A stretch of DNA of 64,000 nt from Paenibacillus sp. DMB20 (GTDB lineage Bacteria; Bacillota; Bacilli; Paenibacillales; Paenibacillaceae): the NCBI RefSeq assembly GCF_000987955.1, contig NZ_LAZU01000017.1:92612-156611 (forward strand), in the 5' to 3' direction. A program made the position numbers and the translations under genes. Each line of letters starts with the position of its first letter. Positions within the stretch are counted from its first letter, which is position 1. The notes under the pieces were generated by a model. That model had not been told where the DNA came from and ran no database searches. It saw nothing but the letters and a program-made list of their open reading frames with translations. This document shows, in pieces, positions 16,949 through 26,708 of the stretch.

Positions 16949-18316
16949 ATGAAAATGAAAAAGTTATCGGCTTTGGCGCTCTGCGCATCCCTGGCTTTAT
17001 CGCTTGCTGCTTGCGGGAGCGGAGGGAATAATTCGGCAGGGGACGCCGGAAAGAACCCGGGGAATGAAGGCGGCAAGGAACCCGCGGCTTCGCAGGAACA
17101 GGTCGTCCTGAAACTGAGCACCTGGCAGACCGATGCCAAGGCTCGTTGGAGCACCATCATTCCAAAGTTCGAAGAAAAGCATCCGAATATCAAAGTCGAG
17201 CTGGATCTGCTGAACGAAAAAGGGGATTCGGTCGCCTCGATGCAAAAGCTGGATCTGATGGCCGCTTCCAACGATCAGCTCGACATCGTTGAACTCCCTT
17301 ATACAAACTACTCGCAGCGGGCGGAAATCGGCATGCTGGAGCCGCTGGACGGCTATATCGAGAAAGACGGATACAAATATGAAGACGAGTACTTGGTGGA
17401 CACGAAGGTCAACGGCAAAGTTTATGCGCTTCCGTCCTCCATGCAGCGCTGGTTCATCATCATGAATAAAGCCATGCTGGATGAAGCGGGGCTTCCGGTA
17501 CCGACGGATTGGACATGGAAAGAGTTCGAGGAATATGCACAGAAACTGACCAAGGGCGAAGGAGCGCAAAAAAGATACGGCGTATACCTCCACAATTGGC
17601 CGGACTACTTCCAACTGCAGCTTATGAGCAAACCGTCCGACAATACGTTTCTGAAAAACGACGGCACGTCCAACGCCAAGGACCCGCTGCTGAAATCCAG
17701 CTTGGAAATGATGAAGAAATTGATGTATACGGACAAGAATGCCAACCCTTACGAGGACATTATTTCCCAGAAGCTTGCCTACCGCAACCAGTACTTTAAC
17801 GGTCTGGCCGCCATGCTGCCGATCGGGGACTGGATGGTTTCGGAATCGGGCGGGACGGACGCCATCCCGGCAACCTTCCTGACCGCCTTTGCGCCCCTGC
17901 CTAAGGCCGAAGGGGAAAGCAAGCATTACTCTCCGGTTCAACCGACTTATATGGGCGTCGCCGCCAAATCGCAGAATAAGGAAGCGGCGTATCAGTTCGT
18001 CAGATGGTACACGTCGGAAGGGCTTGAGATCGGCGGCACGGTGTTCTCCGGATGGGCCAAATCCGATTCGGCCAAAATGGTGGATACGATCGTGAGCAAG
18101 GCAAAGGACCCGTCGAAAATTGACGTGGAGTCTTTGAAATATACGATCGAGAACACCAACCCGGGAAGCTTCCCCGTTCCGGCCAAATATGCGGACGAAG
18201 CGAAAAACGCCGTGATTCCGGAAGCTGAGCTGTATTTGCTGAACGGTGAAGATATCGATAAAACGATTGATAACATCGACAAGAAAATCACTGAAGTGGT
18301 AAACAACAACAAGTAA
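16949..18316 (+). CDS. Extracellular sugar-binding lipoprotein, uronate locus
   Basis: 455-residue family 1 solute-binding protein with lipoprotein signal peptide and lipobox 'LAAC', then an Asn/Gly/Glu-rich linker. It would catch the oligosaccharide for the two permeases just upstream. ATG at 16949 is chosen for AAGGAGGG at 16932-16939; an in-frame TTG at 16922 is less likely. The gap upstream holds a cre site, so this gene may have its own promoter. Confidence 0.92.
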   Translation: MKMKKLSALALCASLALSLAACGSGGNNSAGDAGKNPGNEGGKEPAASQEQVVLKLSTWQTDAKARWSTIIPKFEEKHPNIKVELDLLNEKGDSVASMQKLDLMAASNDQLDIVELPYTNYSQRAEIGMLEPLDGYIEKDGYKYEDEYLVDTKVNGKVYALPSSMQRWFIIMNKAMLDEAGLPVPTDWTWKEFEEYAQKLTKGEGAQKRYGVYLHNWPDYFQLQLMSKPSDNTFLKNDGTSNAKDPLLKSSLEMMKKLMYTDKNANPYEDIISQKLAYRNQYFNGLAAMLPIGDWMVSESGGTDAIPATFLTAFAPLPKAEGESKHYSPVQPTYMGVAAKSQNKEAAYQFVRWYTSEGLEIGGTVFSGWAKSDSAKMVDTIVSKAKDPSKIDVESLKYTIENTNPGSFPVPAKYADEAKNAVIPEAELYLLNGEDIDKTIDNIDKKITEVVNNNK

Positions 18317-18440
18317 CAGAAACGTCTGTGATTTTTGACTGATGATGGCAGGGCCATGCGGACTTATAATAAGGGGACCAGGGATATGAACGCCGTATCT
18401 CCTGGTCCAAATCCATTTCAGATGCGAGGCCTAACCCGGT

Positions 18441-20243
18441 ATGAAACGTCAGTTTACGTTGCGCGGCAAATTGATCTGGTCGGCTCTTCTTTGTTTTCTG
18501 CTTCCTCTTGTAGGGATCTATTTAGTAACGAACTATCTGACGAAGGACTTGCTCCTAGAGCGTGCGGTAAGCAGCTCCGAAGAATCCCTGAAGGCGATTC
18601 AATCCGACGTTAACGGGATTATCGACGAAATGCTGGAGCTCTCCAACCTGGTGATTACCAATTCGGAAATCAGGCAGCAGGTTATTTTCAGCCAGAAAAG
18701 TTCCGGATCGGAGAGACAGCGAAAGGACAACCTTACGAGTTATGCGCGGCTGGCTCGAATGCTGGATGAACTGTTCAGGCAGCATGACGGTTTTTACGTG
18801 ACGATTCTCGGAAAAAGGAAGGATATCTATACCAATTATTCGCATAGCGACTACAATCCGATGAAGCTTTACGGGCAATCCTGGTTTCCGGAGCTGGACC
18901 GCGTTCCGGCTTTCTCGACGTATTGGGTCGGCCTGCAGCAAAACTTCTACAGCCCTCAGCCGGGCGGTAAAGACGATTTCTTGGTGACGATCGGCCGTCC
19001 GATCCGAATTACTTCGAACAGCACTTCGGGTTACGTCGTCATCAGCTTGAATGAGCGGAAAATCCGCGCTTCCCTGATCGAAAACGGTGAGCGGGAGACG
19101 ATGCTGCTGGACGACAACGGCTACATCGTTTCCCATACGGATCCCGGAAAGATCGGAAGCAGGGTCCCGTGGTGGAATCAAGACGGGCCTTTCCGGACCG
19201 TCGAGGTAGAAGGCGAAAGTTATGTATACGCCCAGCAGTGGGTGAATGACAGCCACTGGCGCCTCGTCAGCCTCGACCCGGTTTCCGCGGCGGTATCCCA
19301 GAACAAACAGATTTTGCTCATCAGCTTCGGATTGCAAATTTTGTTTTTTACGTTATTTTGCATTCTGCTGCTGTTTCTGATCTCGACGCTGATGAAGCCG
19401 ATCCGAAATTTGGGGCGGTTCATTACCCAAATCGGCCGGGGGAGGCTGGACATCCGCTCCGGCATCCGGGGCAACAATGAAGCGGCTCTGCTGGGGCGCA
19501 CGATCGATCACATGCTCGACCGGATTCAATCCATGATTGAACAAATCACGCTGGAACAGTCCAAGAAGCGGAAGGCCGAACTGGAAATGCTCCAGGCCCA
19601 GATCAACCCGCATTTCATGTTTAATCTGCTGAATTCCATCAGGCTGAACATATTGATTAAAGGCGATCAGGAAAACGCGGACCTTATCGCATCCTTGTCA
19701 TCCCTGCTGCGCATGACGATTAACCGGCAGAACGAGTTCATTAAATTGATCGAAGAACTGGATACGGTCCGGCACTATATGATGCTGATGAACTTCCGCC
19801 ACGCGAATCAGGTGAGACTGGAAGTGGACTGCGATGAAGCATGCGCCCAGGCGCTCGTGCCCCGGTTTATGATTCAGCCGTTTATTGAAAACGCCATCAT
19901 TCACGGGTTTGAACAGTTTGACGGCGATATATTCATTAAGGTGGTCCGTGACGGCGATTTTCTCCGGTTATCCGTCCGGGATAACGGCATCGGAATGGAT
20001 CGGGATGCGCTTGAGAAGCTCCGGGCCGGCATTGACGGCCATCAGGAAGCCAAGGATTCGGTTAGAAAAGGTTTTTCGGGCATTGGCGTGCAAAACGTGT
20101 TTCAGCGGCTTCAGCTCATATACGGCTGCGCGATCCGTTTCGAAATCCACAGCGAATCCGATGTGGGGACGGAGATCATCATCAGCTTTCCATTAGAGTA
20201 CGAGCGGGGTGAAAATAGTGTTGACGGCGATTCTGGTAGATGA
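18441..20243 (+). CDS. YesM-like sensor histidine kinase
   Basis: 600 residues. TM helix ~10-32, extracellular Cache-like sensor ~33-288, TM helix ~291-316, HAMP ~318-370, then the His_kinase domain with phospho-acceptor His391 in 'QAQINPHFMFNLLNSI', the N box 'FIENAIIHGFE' (~483) and 'DNGIGMD' (~513). This architecture is typical of YesM/LytS kinases that sense sugars with a binding protein and phosphorylate YesN. It follows the importer and overlaps its regulator by 35 bases, so its signal is probably the imported oligosaccharide. The ribosome site is weak (GAGG 12 bases before the ATG), suggesting low expression. Confidence 0.92.
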   Translation: MKRQFTLRGKLIWSALLCFLLPLVGIYLVTNYLTKDLLLERAVSSSEESLKAIQSDVNGIIDEMLELSNLVITNSEIRQQVIFSQKSSGSERQRKDNLTSYARLARMLDELFRQHDGFYVTILGKRKDIYTNYSHSDYNPMKLYGQSWFPELDRVPAFSTYWVGLQQNFYSPQPGGKDDFLVTIGRPIRITSNSTSGYVVISLNERKIRASLIENGERETMLLDDNGYIVSHTDPGKIGSRVPWWNQDGPFRTVEVEGESYVYAQQWVNDSHWRLVSLDPVSAAVSQNKQILLISFGLQILFFTLFCILLLFLISTLMKPIRNLGRFITQIGRGRLDIRSGIRGNNEAALLGRTIDHMLDRIQSMIEQITLEQSKKRKAELEMLQAQINPHFMFNLLNSIRLNILIKGDQENADLIASLSSLLRMTINRQNEFIKLIEELDTVRHYMMLMNFRHANQVRLEVDCDEACAQALVPRFMIQPFIENAIIHGFEQFDGDIFIKVVRDGDFLRLSVRDNGIGMDRDALEKLRAGIDGHQEAKDSVRKGFSGIGVQNVFQRLQLIYGCAIRFEIHSESDVGTEIIISFPLEYERGENSVDGDSGR

Positions 20244-21815
20244 CGATTATCCTGTGGTGCGCTATCTGTCCCAAAACGTACCCTGGGAAACCCTCGGCAT
20301 TGAGCTGACCGGCTGTTATTCCAACGGTATGGAGGCATGGGAGGCTGCCGAGCGAAGCCTTCCCGACATTGTGATCACGGATATCGGGATGCCGAAGATG
20401 AACGGACTGGAAATGCTGGAGAAACTCAGCCAAGTGCATTCCCATTTCAGAGCCGTGATTTTATCCTGTCACAATGAATTTTCCTATGCCCAACAGGCGA
20501 TGAAGCTGAAAGTCCGGGATTATATCCTGAAAGAGAGCCTGAATGTGGAGCAGCTGCAAAATGTTTTGCGGAATATAACGGCGGATCTGTCCGAGGAGAA
20601 AAAGCGGGATCTCGAAGTTCTGATTTACATGCAGAAAGAATCGCTGAACCGTTCGGCATTGAAAGAAAAGTTTTTGAAGGATACGCTGTATCAGTTCGGC
20701 TGGACGAAGGAGGCTTGGCTCAAGCAAGCCCGGCTAAACGGTATGGAGCTTGAGGCCAAATACCACGTTCCGTTTGTCGTCAGCGTGGACCGCATTCACG
20801 AGACGGCGAAGTCCCGCAAGATGAACGAATATACGCTTGGATTCGCGGTGGAAAATGTGTTTCAGGAAATTTTGGACAAGGAACAGCGCAGCTTCATGAC
20901 CTGCTGGAACCATAATCAGCTCGCGGTATTGATATGCTGCGACGATCCGGCCAAGGAGCAGCAGCTGGCCTATTCGCTTCAAAAAGGGATATCGGCCGTC
21001 CAAACCTATCTAAAAGTGTCCATAACCTGCATGGCAGGTCCGGCCGCCTGGAACCCAGAGGAGATCCGGCGCGCGCTTCTGCCCATGCTAACGGAACCGG
21101 ATCACCGTTTTTATCTGGAGGAAGGAAAGATACACCCATTTAAACCAGCGGCCTATTCAAACCAGGACATATATACGGAATACTCCCGGTTCTTCGCCGC
21201 GATGAATGACAGCCTGGCGTTGAATTTTCCGGATCAACTGGCAAGGGTGGTCACGGAATGGGGCGAATGGGTCCGCTCAAGCCGCTTTCATCCCGGGGAC
21301 GTGAAGGAATGGGTGCTGAAGCTGCTCATGGACTTGCAAATGAAGACCAAATTCACGTTGCAGTTCAAGCCGGAAGTGACGGAAGAAAAGCTGCATGAAG
21401 CGATGACCGGCATACATACCATCGAACACCTGCAGTGCTGGCTGACCAAGCATCTGCAGGAGCTCTCGCACAGGTTAAGCGTGCTGGCTATTCATTCCAA
21501 GCGGACTGAAGTCATCCGCGCCCAGCAATACGTGATTCAGCATGTAACGGAGAAAATCACGCTGGAGCAAATGGCCGATTATTTAAATTTAAATTCGAGT
21601 TATTTCAGCCGATTGTTCAAACGCGAAACGAACCAGAACTTTATTGAATATGTAACATGGTCAAGCTGCAAAGGGGCAAGCAGATGCTGCAGCAGTCCGG
21701 CATGACCGTTGAGGGGATTTCGGATTACCTGGGATATTCCAATAAAAGCTATTTCATTAAATTGTTTAAGCGCGAAACGGGGATGACGCCAAGCGAATAT
21801 ATGGCTTGGCATTAG
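20209..21815 (+). pseudogene. YesN-like response regulator, frameshifted in the AraC domain
   Basis: Receiver domain 1-120 with phospho-acceptor Asp58 in 'DIVITDIGMP', a long middle region, then an AraC-type DNA-binding domain. The frame breaks after 'NFIEYVT' at ~21657: it continues to a stop at 21705, while the expected second helix-turn-helix ('ISDYLGYSNKSYFIKLFK', 'GMTPSEYMAWH') lies in another frame up to the stop at 21813-21815. One extra A (GTA ACA ATG GTC) restores about 535 residues. As read, the protein lacks the second recognition helix and would not bind DNA normally. The start may be GTG 20209 or the close GTG 20218 or TTG 20221. Confidence 0.85.
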
Positions 21816-21835
21816 CGGGGAGAGGAAGGGATTGG

Positions 21836-23716
21836 ATGACGCGGCGAAAGAATGAAGTTGTTCGGGGAGCCGGATTTCGAACCAAAGATGATGTCCAGCG
21901 GGCTGTGGTTGAGGCCTTCGAGCCGTTAAAACCTCAGTTTACGCCGGGGTATGCAGGCCTTCGACTCGGAAATACGGCGGCAATCCATAATGAAGCGATT
22001 GCGCTGATGGAGGCGTTCGCGCGTCCGCTTTGGGGACTGGTTCCGCATGCTTGCGGCGGAGGGGAGTCCGATTTATGGCCTCTGTTCCTAAAGGGGATGA
22101 TTCACGGAACCGATCCGGCGCACGAGGAATACTGGGGAGCGTTTCAAACGAAGGATCAGCGCATGGTCGAGCAGGCCGTTCTGGGCCTCGGGCTGGCGCT
22201 GGCGCCCCACAAGCTTTGGGACCCGCTGAGCGAACGGGAGAAGCGCCGGGTGTTCGATTGGTTGAACCAGATCAATCTGGTGGACCGTTCCAACCCCAAC
22301 AATTGGTTGATGTTTACGGTTCTCGTCAACGTTGGATTTAAAAAGGCGGGCTTGCCTTACAATCAGGACATCATGGAAGAGTATTTGGACATTATCGATA
22401 CCTATTACTTGGGTGACGGTTGGTATTCGGACGGAAAAACCGATCAGCGGGATTACTATATTCCTTTTGCCATGCACTACTATACGTTGATCTACGCCAA
22501 ATTGATGGAAGATGACGATCCTGAACGTGCAAGGACTTACCGCGAAAGGGCAAAAACGTTTGCCGAACAGTTCATTTACTGGTTTGCGGAGGATGGGAGC
22601 AGCCTGCCGTTCGGGCGCAGCCTCACCTACCGGTTCGCCCAGGCGTCCTTCTGGTCGGCGCTTGTCTTCGCCGATGCGGAGCCTTTTTCGCCGGGGGTGA
22701 TGAAAGGCATTATTATGCGGCATCTCCGGTGGTGGTTTGAGCAGCCCATATTTACGCCGGACGGGCTGCTGAGCATCGGGTACGCTTACCCGAATCTGAT
22801 CATGGGGGAAAGCTACAATGCGCCGGGCTCGCCGTACTGGGCGTTCAAGACGTTCCTGGTGCTGGCTTTGCCGGATGACCATCCTTTCTGGAACGCGGAC
22901 GAGGAGCCGCTCCCTGCATTGAAGCCGGTGCTTGCCCAGCCCTGGGCCCGAATGCTGCTTTGCCGTCCGGAAGGGGACGGCCATGTGACTGCGCTGGCTT
23001 CGGGCCAAATGGCCAATTTCGATATGGCGCACAGCTCGGCGAAATACGCGAAATTCGCGTACTCCACAAGGTTCGGATTCAGCGTGCCCAAGGGTTATTA
23101 CGGACTGGCCGAGGGCGCGTTCGATTCCATGCTGGCCCTAAGCGAATGCGACGGGCACTACCGCGTCCGGCGTTTCTGCGAGGAGTATCGGATCGAGGAG
23201 AAATTCGTTTACTCCAGGTGGCTTCCCTGGAATGACGTCGAGATCCGGACTTGGCTGATTCCGGCGGGGCTTTGGCATGTCCGCATTCACCGGATCGTTT
23301 CCAAACGCTGCCTGGATGCGGCCGAAGGCGGCTTCGCCATTGGAAGACCGCCGGGGTTTGAACCTTCCGAGGAGGACGCGGTGGTGCTTGCGGAGAGTAC
23401 CTCTGCCGCCCTGCTGCCATGGGGAATCAGCGGAATCTGCAGCAGGGAAGGGTTCGCGAATGCCGTCATGATCTACCCCGAGGCCAACACGAATCTTCTC
23501 AAGCCGAGAACGATGATTCCGACCCTCACGGTCCGGCTCGAACCCGGGGAACATTGGCTGGTTTCCGCCGTGTTCGGAGGTGCCGATACCGAGGAAAACA
23601 GGGAATCGTTATCTCGCCCTCCGCAGGTGAAGCTGGATGGGGAAGGGCAGTGTATCGTATCAAAGGCGGACACCGCCATGGAATACGTCAGCCTAAATTT
23701 AAACCATTTTGTCTGA
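21836..23716 (+). CDS. DUF2264-family protein (possible uronate-acting glycosidase)
   Basis: 626 residues without signal peptide. The N-terminal ~390 residues are helical with many aromatic residues ('NPNNWLMFTVLVNVGFKK', 'YYIPFAMHYYTLIYAK'), as in (alpha/alpha)-barrel proteins of the DUF2264 type; the C-terminal part looks beta-rich. DUF2264 proteins are common beside GH88/GH105 enzymes. I recall that related proteins have been classed as beta-glucuronidases, but this is not verified here. ATG at 21836 is chosen for AGAGGAAGG before it; a TTG at 21806 overlaps the YesN end. It abuts the GH88 gene, so both act on the same imported chain. Confidence 0.75.
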   Translation: MTRRKNEVVRGAGFRTKDDVQRAVVEAFEPLKPQFTPGYAGLRLGNTAAIHNEAIALMEAFARPLWGLVPHACGGGESDLWPLFLKGMIHGTDPAHEEYWGAFQTKDQRMVEQAVLGLGLALAPHKLWDPLSEREKRRVFDWLNQINLVDRSNPNNWLMFTVLVNVGFKKAGLPYNQDIMEEYLDIIDTYYLGDGWYSDGKTDQRDYYIPFAMHYYTLIYAKLMEDDDPERARTYRERAKTFAEQFIYWFAEDGSSLPFGRSLTYRFAQASFWSALVFADAEPFSPGVMKGIIMRHLRWWFEQPIFTPDGLLSIGYAYPNLIMGESYNAPGSPYWAFKTFLVLALPDDHPFWNADEEPLPALKPVLAQPWARMLLCRPEGDGHVTALASGQMANFDMAHSSAKYAKFAYSTRFGFSVPKGYYGLAEGAFDSMLALSECDGHYRVRRFCEEYRIEEKFVYSRWLPWNDVEIRTWLIPAGLWHVRIHRIVSKRCLDAAEGGFAIGRPPGFEPSEEDAVVLAESTSAALLPWGISGICSREGFANAVMIYPEANTNLLKPRTMIPTLTVRLEPGEHWLVSAVFGGADTEENRESLSRPPQVKLDGEGQCIVSKADTAMEYVSLNLNHFV

Positions 23717-23732
23717 GGAGAGGGTGAGGCGA

Positions 23733-24854
23733 ATGTGGGACCTTTATATTCAAGACGCGCTGCGGAAGCTGAAGCAGAACTTCATCAGCCATCCGGGCAA
23801 ATTGCCGCACATTACGGAGGGGCAGCGCTATGACTGGGGAGACAACGACGATTGGATCGAAGGCTTTTACACCGGGATGATGTGGCTCGCATATGAGTAT
23901 GGGGGCGGCGAAGCGTATAAAGACGCGGCGGAGTCCTATCTGGCGAACTTCGAGGACCGCCTGGACCGCCATGTCGCTCTGGATCACCATGACATCGGAT
24001 TTTTGTTCTCTCTGTCTGCAGTCGCGCAGTGGAGGGTGACGGGCAATTCCCGTGCCCGGGACGTCGCTTTGCGAGCTGCCGAGCTCCTGGCCGGACGCTT
24101 TCGTCCGAACATCGGAATCATACAGGCATGGGGCAAGGAGAATGATCCGGAAAACGGGGGCCGCATGATCATCGACTGCCTGCTGAACCTGCCGCTCCTG
24201 TTCTGGGCGCACGAACAGACCGGGAACTCCGCTTATTACAACATCGCCATGGGGCATGCCCTCATGAGCCTAAAATTTCTGGTACGGGGGGACGGCTCTT
24301 CCTACCATACGTTTTACTTCGATCCCGAAAACGGAAACGCGCTTCGCGGCGGTACCCATCAGGGCTACCGTGACGGGTCGACCTGGACCCGCGGGCAGGC
24401 TTGGGGCATTTACGGTTTTGCGCTGGCATACCGGTATACGCGGCATGACGCCTTTTTGGATGCGTCGAAACGTTTGGCCCGGTATTTTATCGAGCGGCTG
24501 CCCGAGGATTCCGTGGCGTATTGGGATTTCGACGTGCCGGTGGATTCCGGAACTCCCCGGGACAGTTCCGCTTCCGCGATTGCCGCTTGCGGGCTGCTTG
24601 AACTGCTTGAGCTGATGGAAGACGCCGATCCGGACCGCGACCGGTTCTCGTCGGCTTTAAGCGCCAGCATGAAATCATTGGCGGAGAACTATGCCACGAC
24701 GGATCTTCCGGATGCCGAAGGGCTTCTGAAACACGGCTCTTACCATGTAAGGGGAGATCGTGCTCCGGATGACTACATGATCTGGGGAGATTATTATTAT
24801 CTCGAAGCGCTGGTTCGCATGGAAAAGGGAATCAAAGGATATTGGTACGAATAA
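23733..24854 (+). CDS. ugl: GH88 unsaturated glucuronyl hydrolase
   Basis: 373 residues, close in length and sequence to the Bacillus sp. GL1 enzyme UGL ('LDHHDIGFLFSLSA', 'IIDCLLNLPLLFWA', 'SSYHTFYFDPENG', 'GSTWTRGQAWGIYGFAL'). The two catalytic Asp correspond to D87 and D148. The enzyme hydrates the 4,5 double bond of a terminal unsaturated uronate, which leaves as DKI for KduI. Cytoplasmic, no signal peptide. ATG at 23733 aligns with the known N-terminus ('MW...'); GGTGAGG precedes it and the upstream gene ends 16 bases before. The match is to GH88 rather than the rhamnogalacturonyl GH105 group, pointing to glycosaminoglycan-, gellan- or xanthan-like substrates. Confidence 0.93.
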   Translation: MWDLYIQDALRKLKQNFISHPGKLPHITEGQRYDWGDNDDWIEGFYTGMMWLAYEYGGGEAYKDAAESYLANFEDRLDRHVALDHHDIGFLFSLSAVAQWRVTGNSRARDVALRAAELLAGRFRPNIGIIQAWGKENDPENGGRMIIDCLLNLPLLFWAHEQTGNSAYYNIAMGHALMSLKFLVRGDGSSYHTFYFDPENGNALRGGTHQGYRDGSTWTRGQAWGIYGFALAYRYTRHDAFLDASKRLARYFIERLPEDSVAYWDFDVPVDSGTPRDSSASAIAACGLLELLELMEDADPDRDRFSSALSASMKSLAENYATTDLPDAEGLLKHGSYHVRGDRAPDDYMIWGDYYYLEALVRMEKGIKGYWYE

Positions 24855-24863
24855 GCGCCTTTA

Positions 24864-24900
24864 CCCCTTCGGATACGATTTTGTGTCCGGAGGGATTTTT
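24864..24900 (+). terminator. Rho-independent terminator after GH88
   Basis: CCCTTCGGATAC pairs with GTGTCCGGAGGG (two wobble pairs), followed by ATTTTTGTTTT. It separates the DUF2264-GH88 transcript from the next unit. Confidence 0.8.
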
Positions 24901-24939
24901 GTTTTAGGGAACAAAGGGATTTGGTAGCGGTACATGAAA

Positions 24940-24990
24940 GTTCATGATTTAAAGATGTCCAACGGGTTCATTTAGGTTTATAATGTTCAT
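24940..24990 (+). promoter_or_regulatory. Promoter with GTTCAT operator array before the unknown gene and kdgA
   Basis: GTTCAT occurs at 24940-24945, 24966-24971 and 24985-24990, with GTTTAT at 24976-24981. The last three are spaced 10 and 9 bases, outer copies 19 apart, the same geometry as in the kduI promoter. TATAAT at 24979-24984 lies inside the array, so a bound repressor would hide the -10. The -35 is weak (TGTCCA, 24956-24961). Confidence 0.65.
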
Positions 24991-25023
24991 ATGCGTTTAT
25001 CTAGTCGAGAGGAAGGAGAAAAA

Positions 25024-26679
25024 ATGAACGAGCACGAGAATCGAAAAAGGGAAATTGTCCGGAAAGTGGCGGAGAAAGCGTGGAACCGGCCTCTGCTGTC
25101 CAGCGGGCTGTGGTTCCACGGGGACATTCGCGACAACTTTTACTACGCTTCTTATTTGTTTGCCGCGGCGGTTGACCCGGATGAAGCTCCGCCGTTTGGC
25201 CGCAGGGAGGCGAAACAGCTCGCGGAGCGGGTGCTCAGCCGGGTGCTCCGTCTTCAGGACGGAAATCCGGACAGTCCCATGTACGGGCACTGGCCGCTGA
25301 ATTTGGGCGAGGCACCCGACGAGGCGGCGCCGCATGAGTTGCCGGCCGAGCTGATGTCCAGTCTGATGGCCTATTTTCATCAAGCCTTCGGCGGACAGAT
25401 GAGCGAAACATTGGCGGCAGAGTTTGAAGCTGCGCTCCAGCATGTGTATCGAGGCGAATTTTACCGAAAGCCGCTGACGCTGTGCAATCATCACGAGGCC
25501 AAGTATACGGCGGCGAAGCTCATTTTTGGCGAGCTTTTCGGCGATAAGGCCATCCTGGAAGACGGGGCGCGTAGTCTTGAGCTGACGATTGAACGGCTCC
25601 GCCTTGAGGGAATGGCCGAATACGGCTGCCTGCCCTGGTTCTGGCACTGGATTCAGGCTTTCACCTGCGCGCTGGAGTTCGCAGAGGAGCCCGGCCTGAA
25701 GCGGATGCTTACGGATTTGCTGGATGGACTGTGGACCTTGCGTGCGTCCAATTATTTAAAAGGAGCATGGACGGGAGCCCATTCCCGGGGCTGGCCGCAT
25801 GATGCGCCCAGAGATGCAAACGTGCTGTTTGATTATGTCCAGTTCGGCGATTTTGAACTTCCGGACGAAATGCCGCGTACGGAGTACGCCGGATTTCTGT
25901 TTCATGCCGCGCCGGAAGCGGCTCGCGGGCTCGCCTTGGACCGAAAAGCGCCGGCCGAGCTGCGCAGGGCTTTGATGAAATCCGTAGATGGCGAAAAGCG
26001 GGAGCTGCATGCCTACTCGTACATTGCGGCGGATTATGCCGTCGGCGGCCTTTGGGAGCGGGTGCGCGAGTTTGACAACGAACAGCTGCGCTGGCTGTTC
26101 AGTCTCCCGGTTCGCGGCAACGGACAAGGGAACCAGCTCTACTTTTTCCATCCCGGCGAAGGATATGATCCTTCCGGCAGCGATCCCCGGCATCAAAGCG
26201 GATGGACGGAAGTTCTGTATCATAAAAATGCGGTCATGGCACTTTATCCGCTGCCGGAACAGGATCCCGTAATTAAGGAAATCATCGGCGTGCTTCCTGC
26301 CGGAGAATGGATTTTTGAGCCGGAAGCCATGTTTGGAAGAGCAGAGGGCGTCTATTTTGCGGTTTACGTTGGCGGAGGGACCTATGAAGTCCGGCCGAAG
26401 TCCGGATACAGTTTGGCGGTTTGCAGCGGTTCACGGATCGGTATTGTGGTCGAAGCCGTGTCTGCCGGGGAAGCAGAAGAGAAGGGAGCCGCCACCTTGA
26501 AGGATTTTGCGGAAATGATGGCCGGCCGCAGGCCGGTATTCCGAACGGACGGCGGAGGGGCTGCCGAGTATACCGGGTTGGTTTCGGGCGATGCCATGAG
26601 CCTGACGCTCCTGTCTTCCGGTTCGTATGAACCCTGCGTAAACGGCAATCGAATTTCGCTTGACCATTATGAAATTTAA
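25024..26679 (+). CDS. Unrecognised ~551-residue protein of the uronate locus, possible lyase/hydrolase
   Basis: I do not recognise the family. No signal peptide or membrane segment is seen. Residues 1-~400 are helical and rich in Trp, His and Tyr clusters ('LLSSGLWFHGDIRDNFYYAS', 'LCNHHEAKYTAAKLIFGELF', 'GCLPWFWHWIQAFTCALEF'), then ~430-551 look beta-rich. Helical barrel plus beta-sheet is the layout of several polysaccharide lyase and uronyl hydrolase families, so an enzyme acting on uronate oligosaccharides is a reasonable guess, not a finding. The gene is preceded by the GTTCAT operator array and followed 29 bases later by KDPG aldolase, tying it to this pathway. ATG 25024 follows AGAGGAAGGAG; the in-frame ATG at 24991 lies in the operator region. 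Confidence 0.7.
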   Translation: MNEHENRKREIVRKVAEKAWNRPLLSSGLWFHGDIRDNFYYASYLFAAAVDPDEAPPFGRREAKQLAERVLSRVLRLQDGNPDSPMYGHWPLNLGEAPDEAAPHELPAELMSSLMAYFHQAFGGQMSETLAAEFEAALQHVYRGEFYRKPLTLCNHHEAKYTAAKLIFGELFGDKAILEDGARSLELTIERLRLEGMAEYGCLPWFWHWIQAFTCALEFAEEPGLKRMLTDLLDGLWTLRASNYLKGAWTGAHSRGWPHDAPRDANVLFDYVQFGDFELPDEMPRTEYAGFLFHAAPEAARGLALDRKAPAELRRALMKSVDGEKRELHAYSYIAADYAVGGLWERVREFDNEQLRWLFSLPVRGNGQGNQLYFFHPGEGYDPSGSDPRHQSGWTEVLYHKNAVMALYPLPEQDPVIKEIIGVLPAGEWIFEPEAMFGRAEGVYFAVYVGGGTYEVRPKSGYSLAVCSGSRIGIVVEAVSAGEAEEKGAATLKDFAEMMAGRRPVFRTDGGGAAEYTGLVSGDAMSLTLLSSGSYEPCVNGNRISLDHYEI

Positions 26680-26708
26680 TCCAATACCGTGTGGAAAGAG
26701 GCGTTGAC

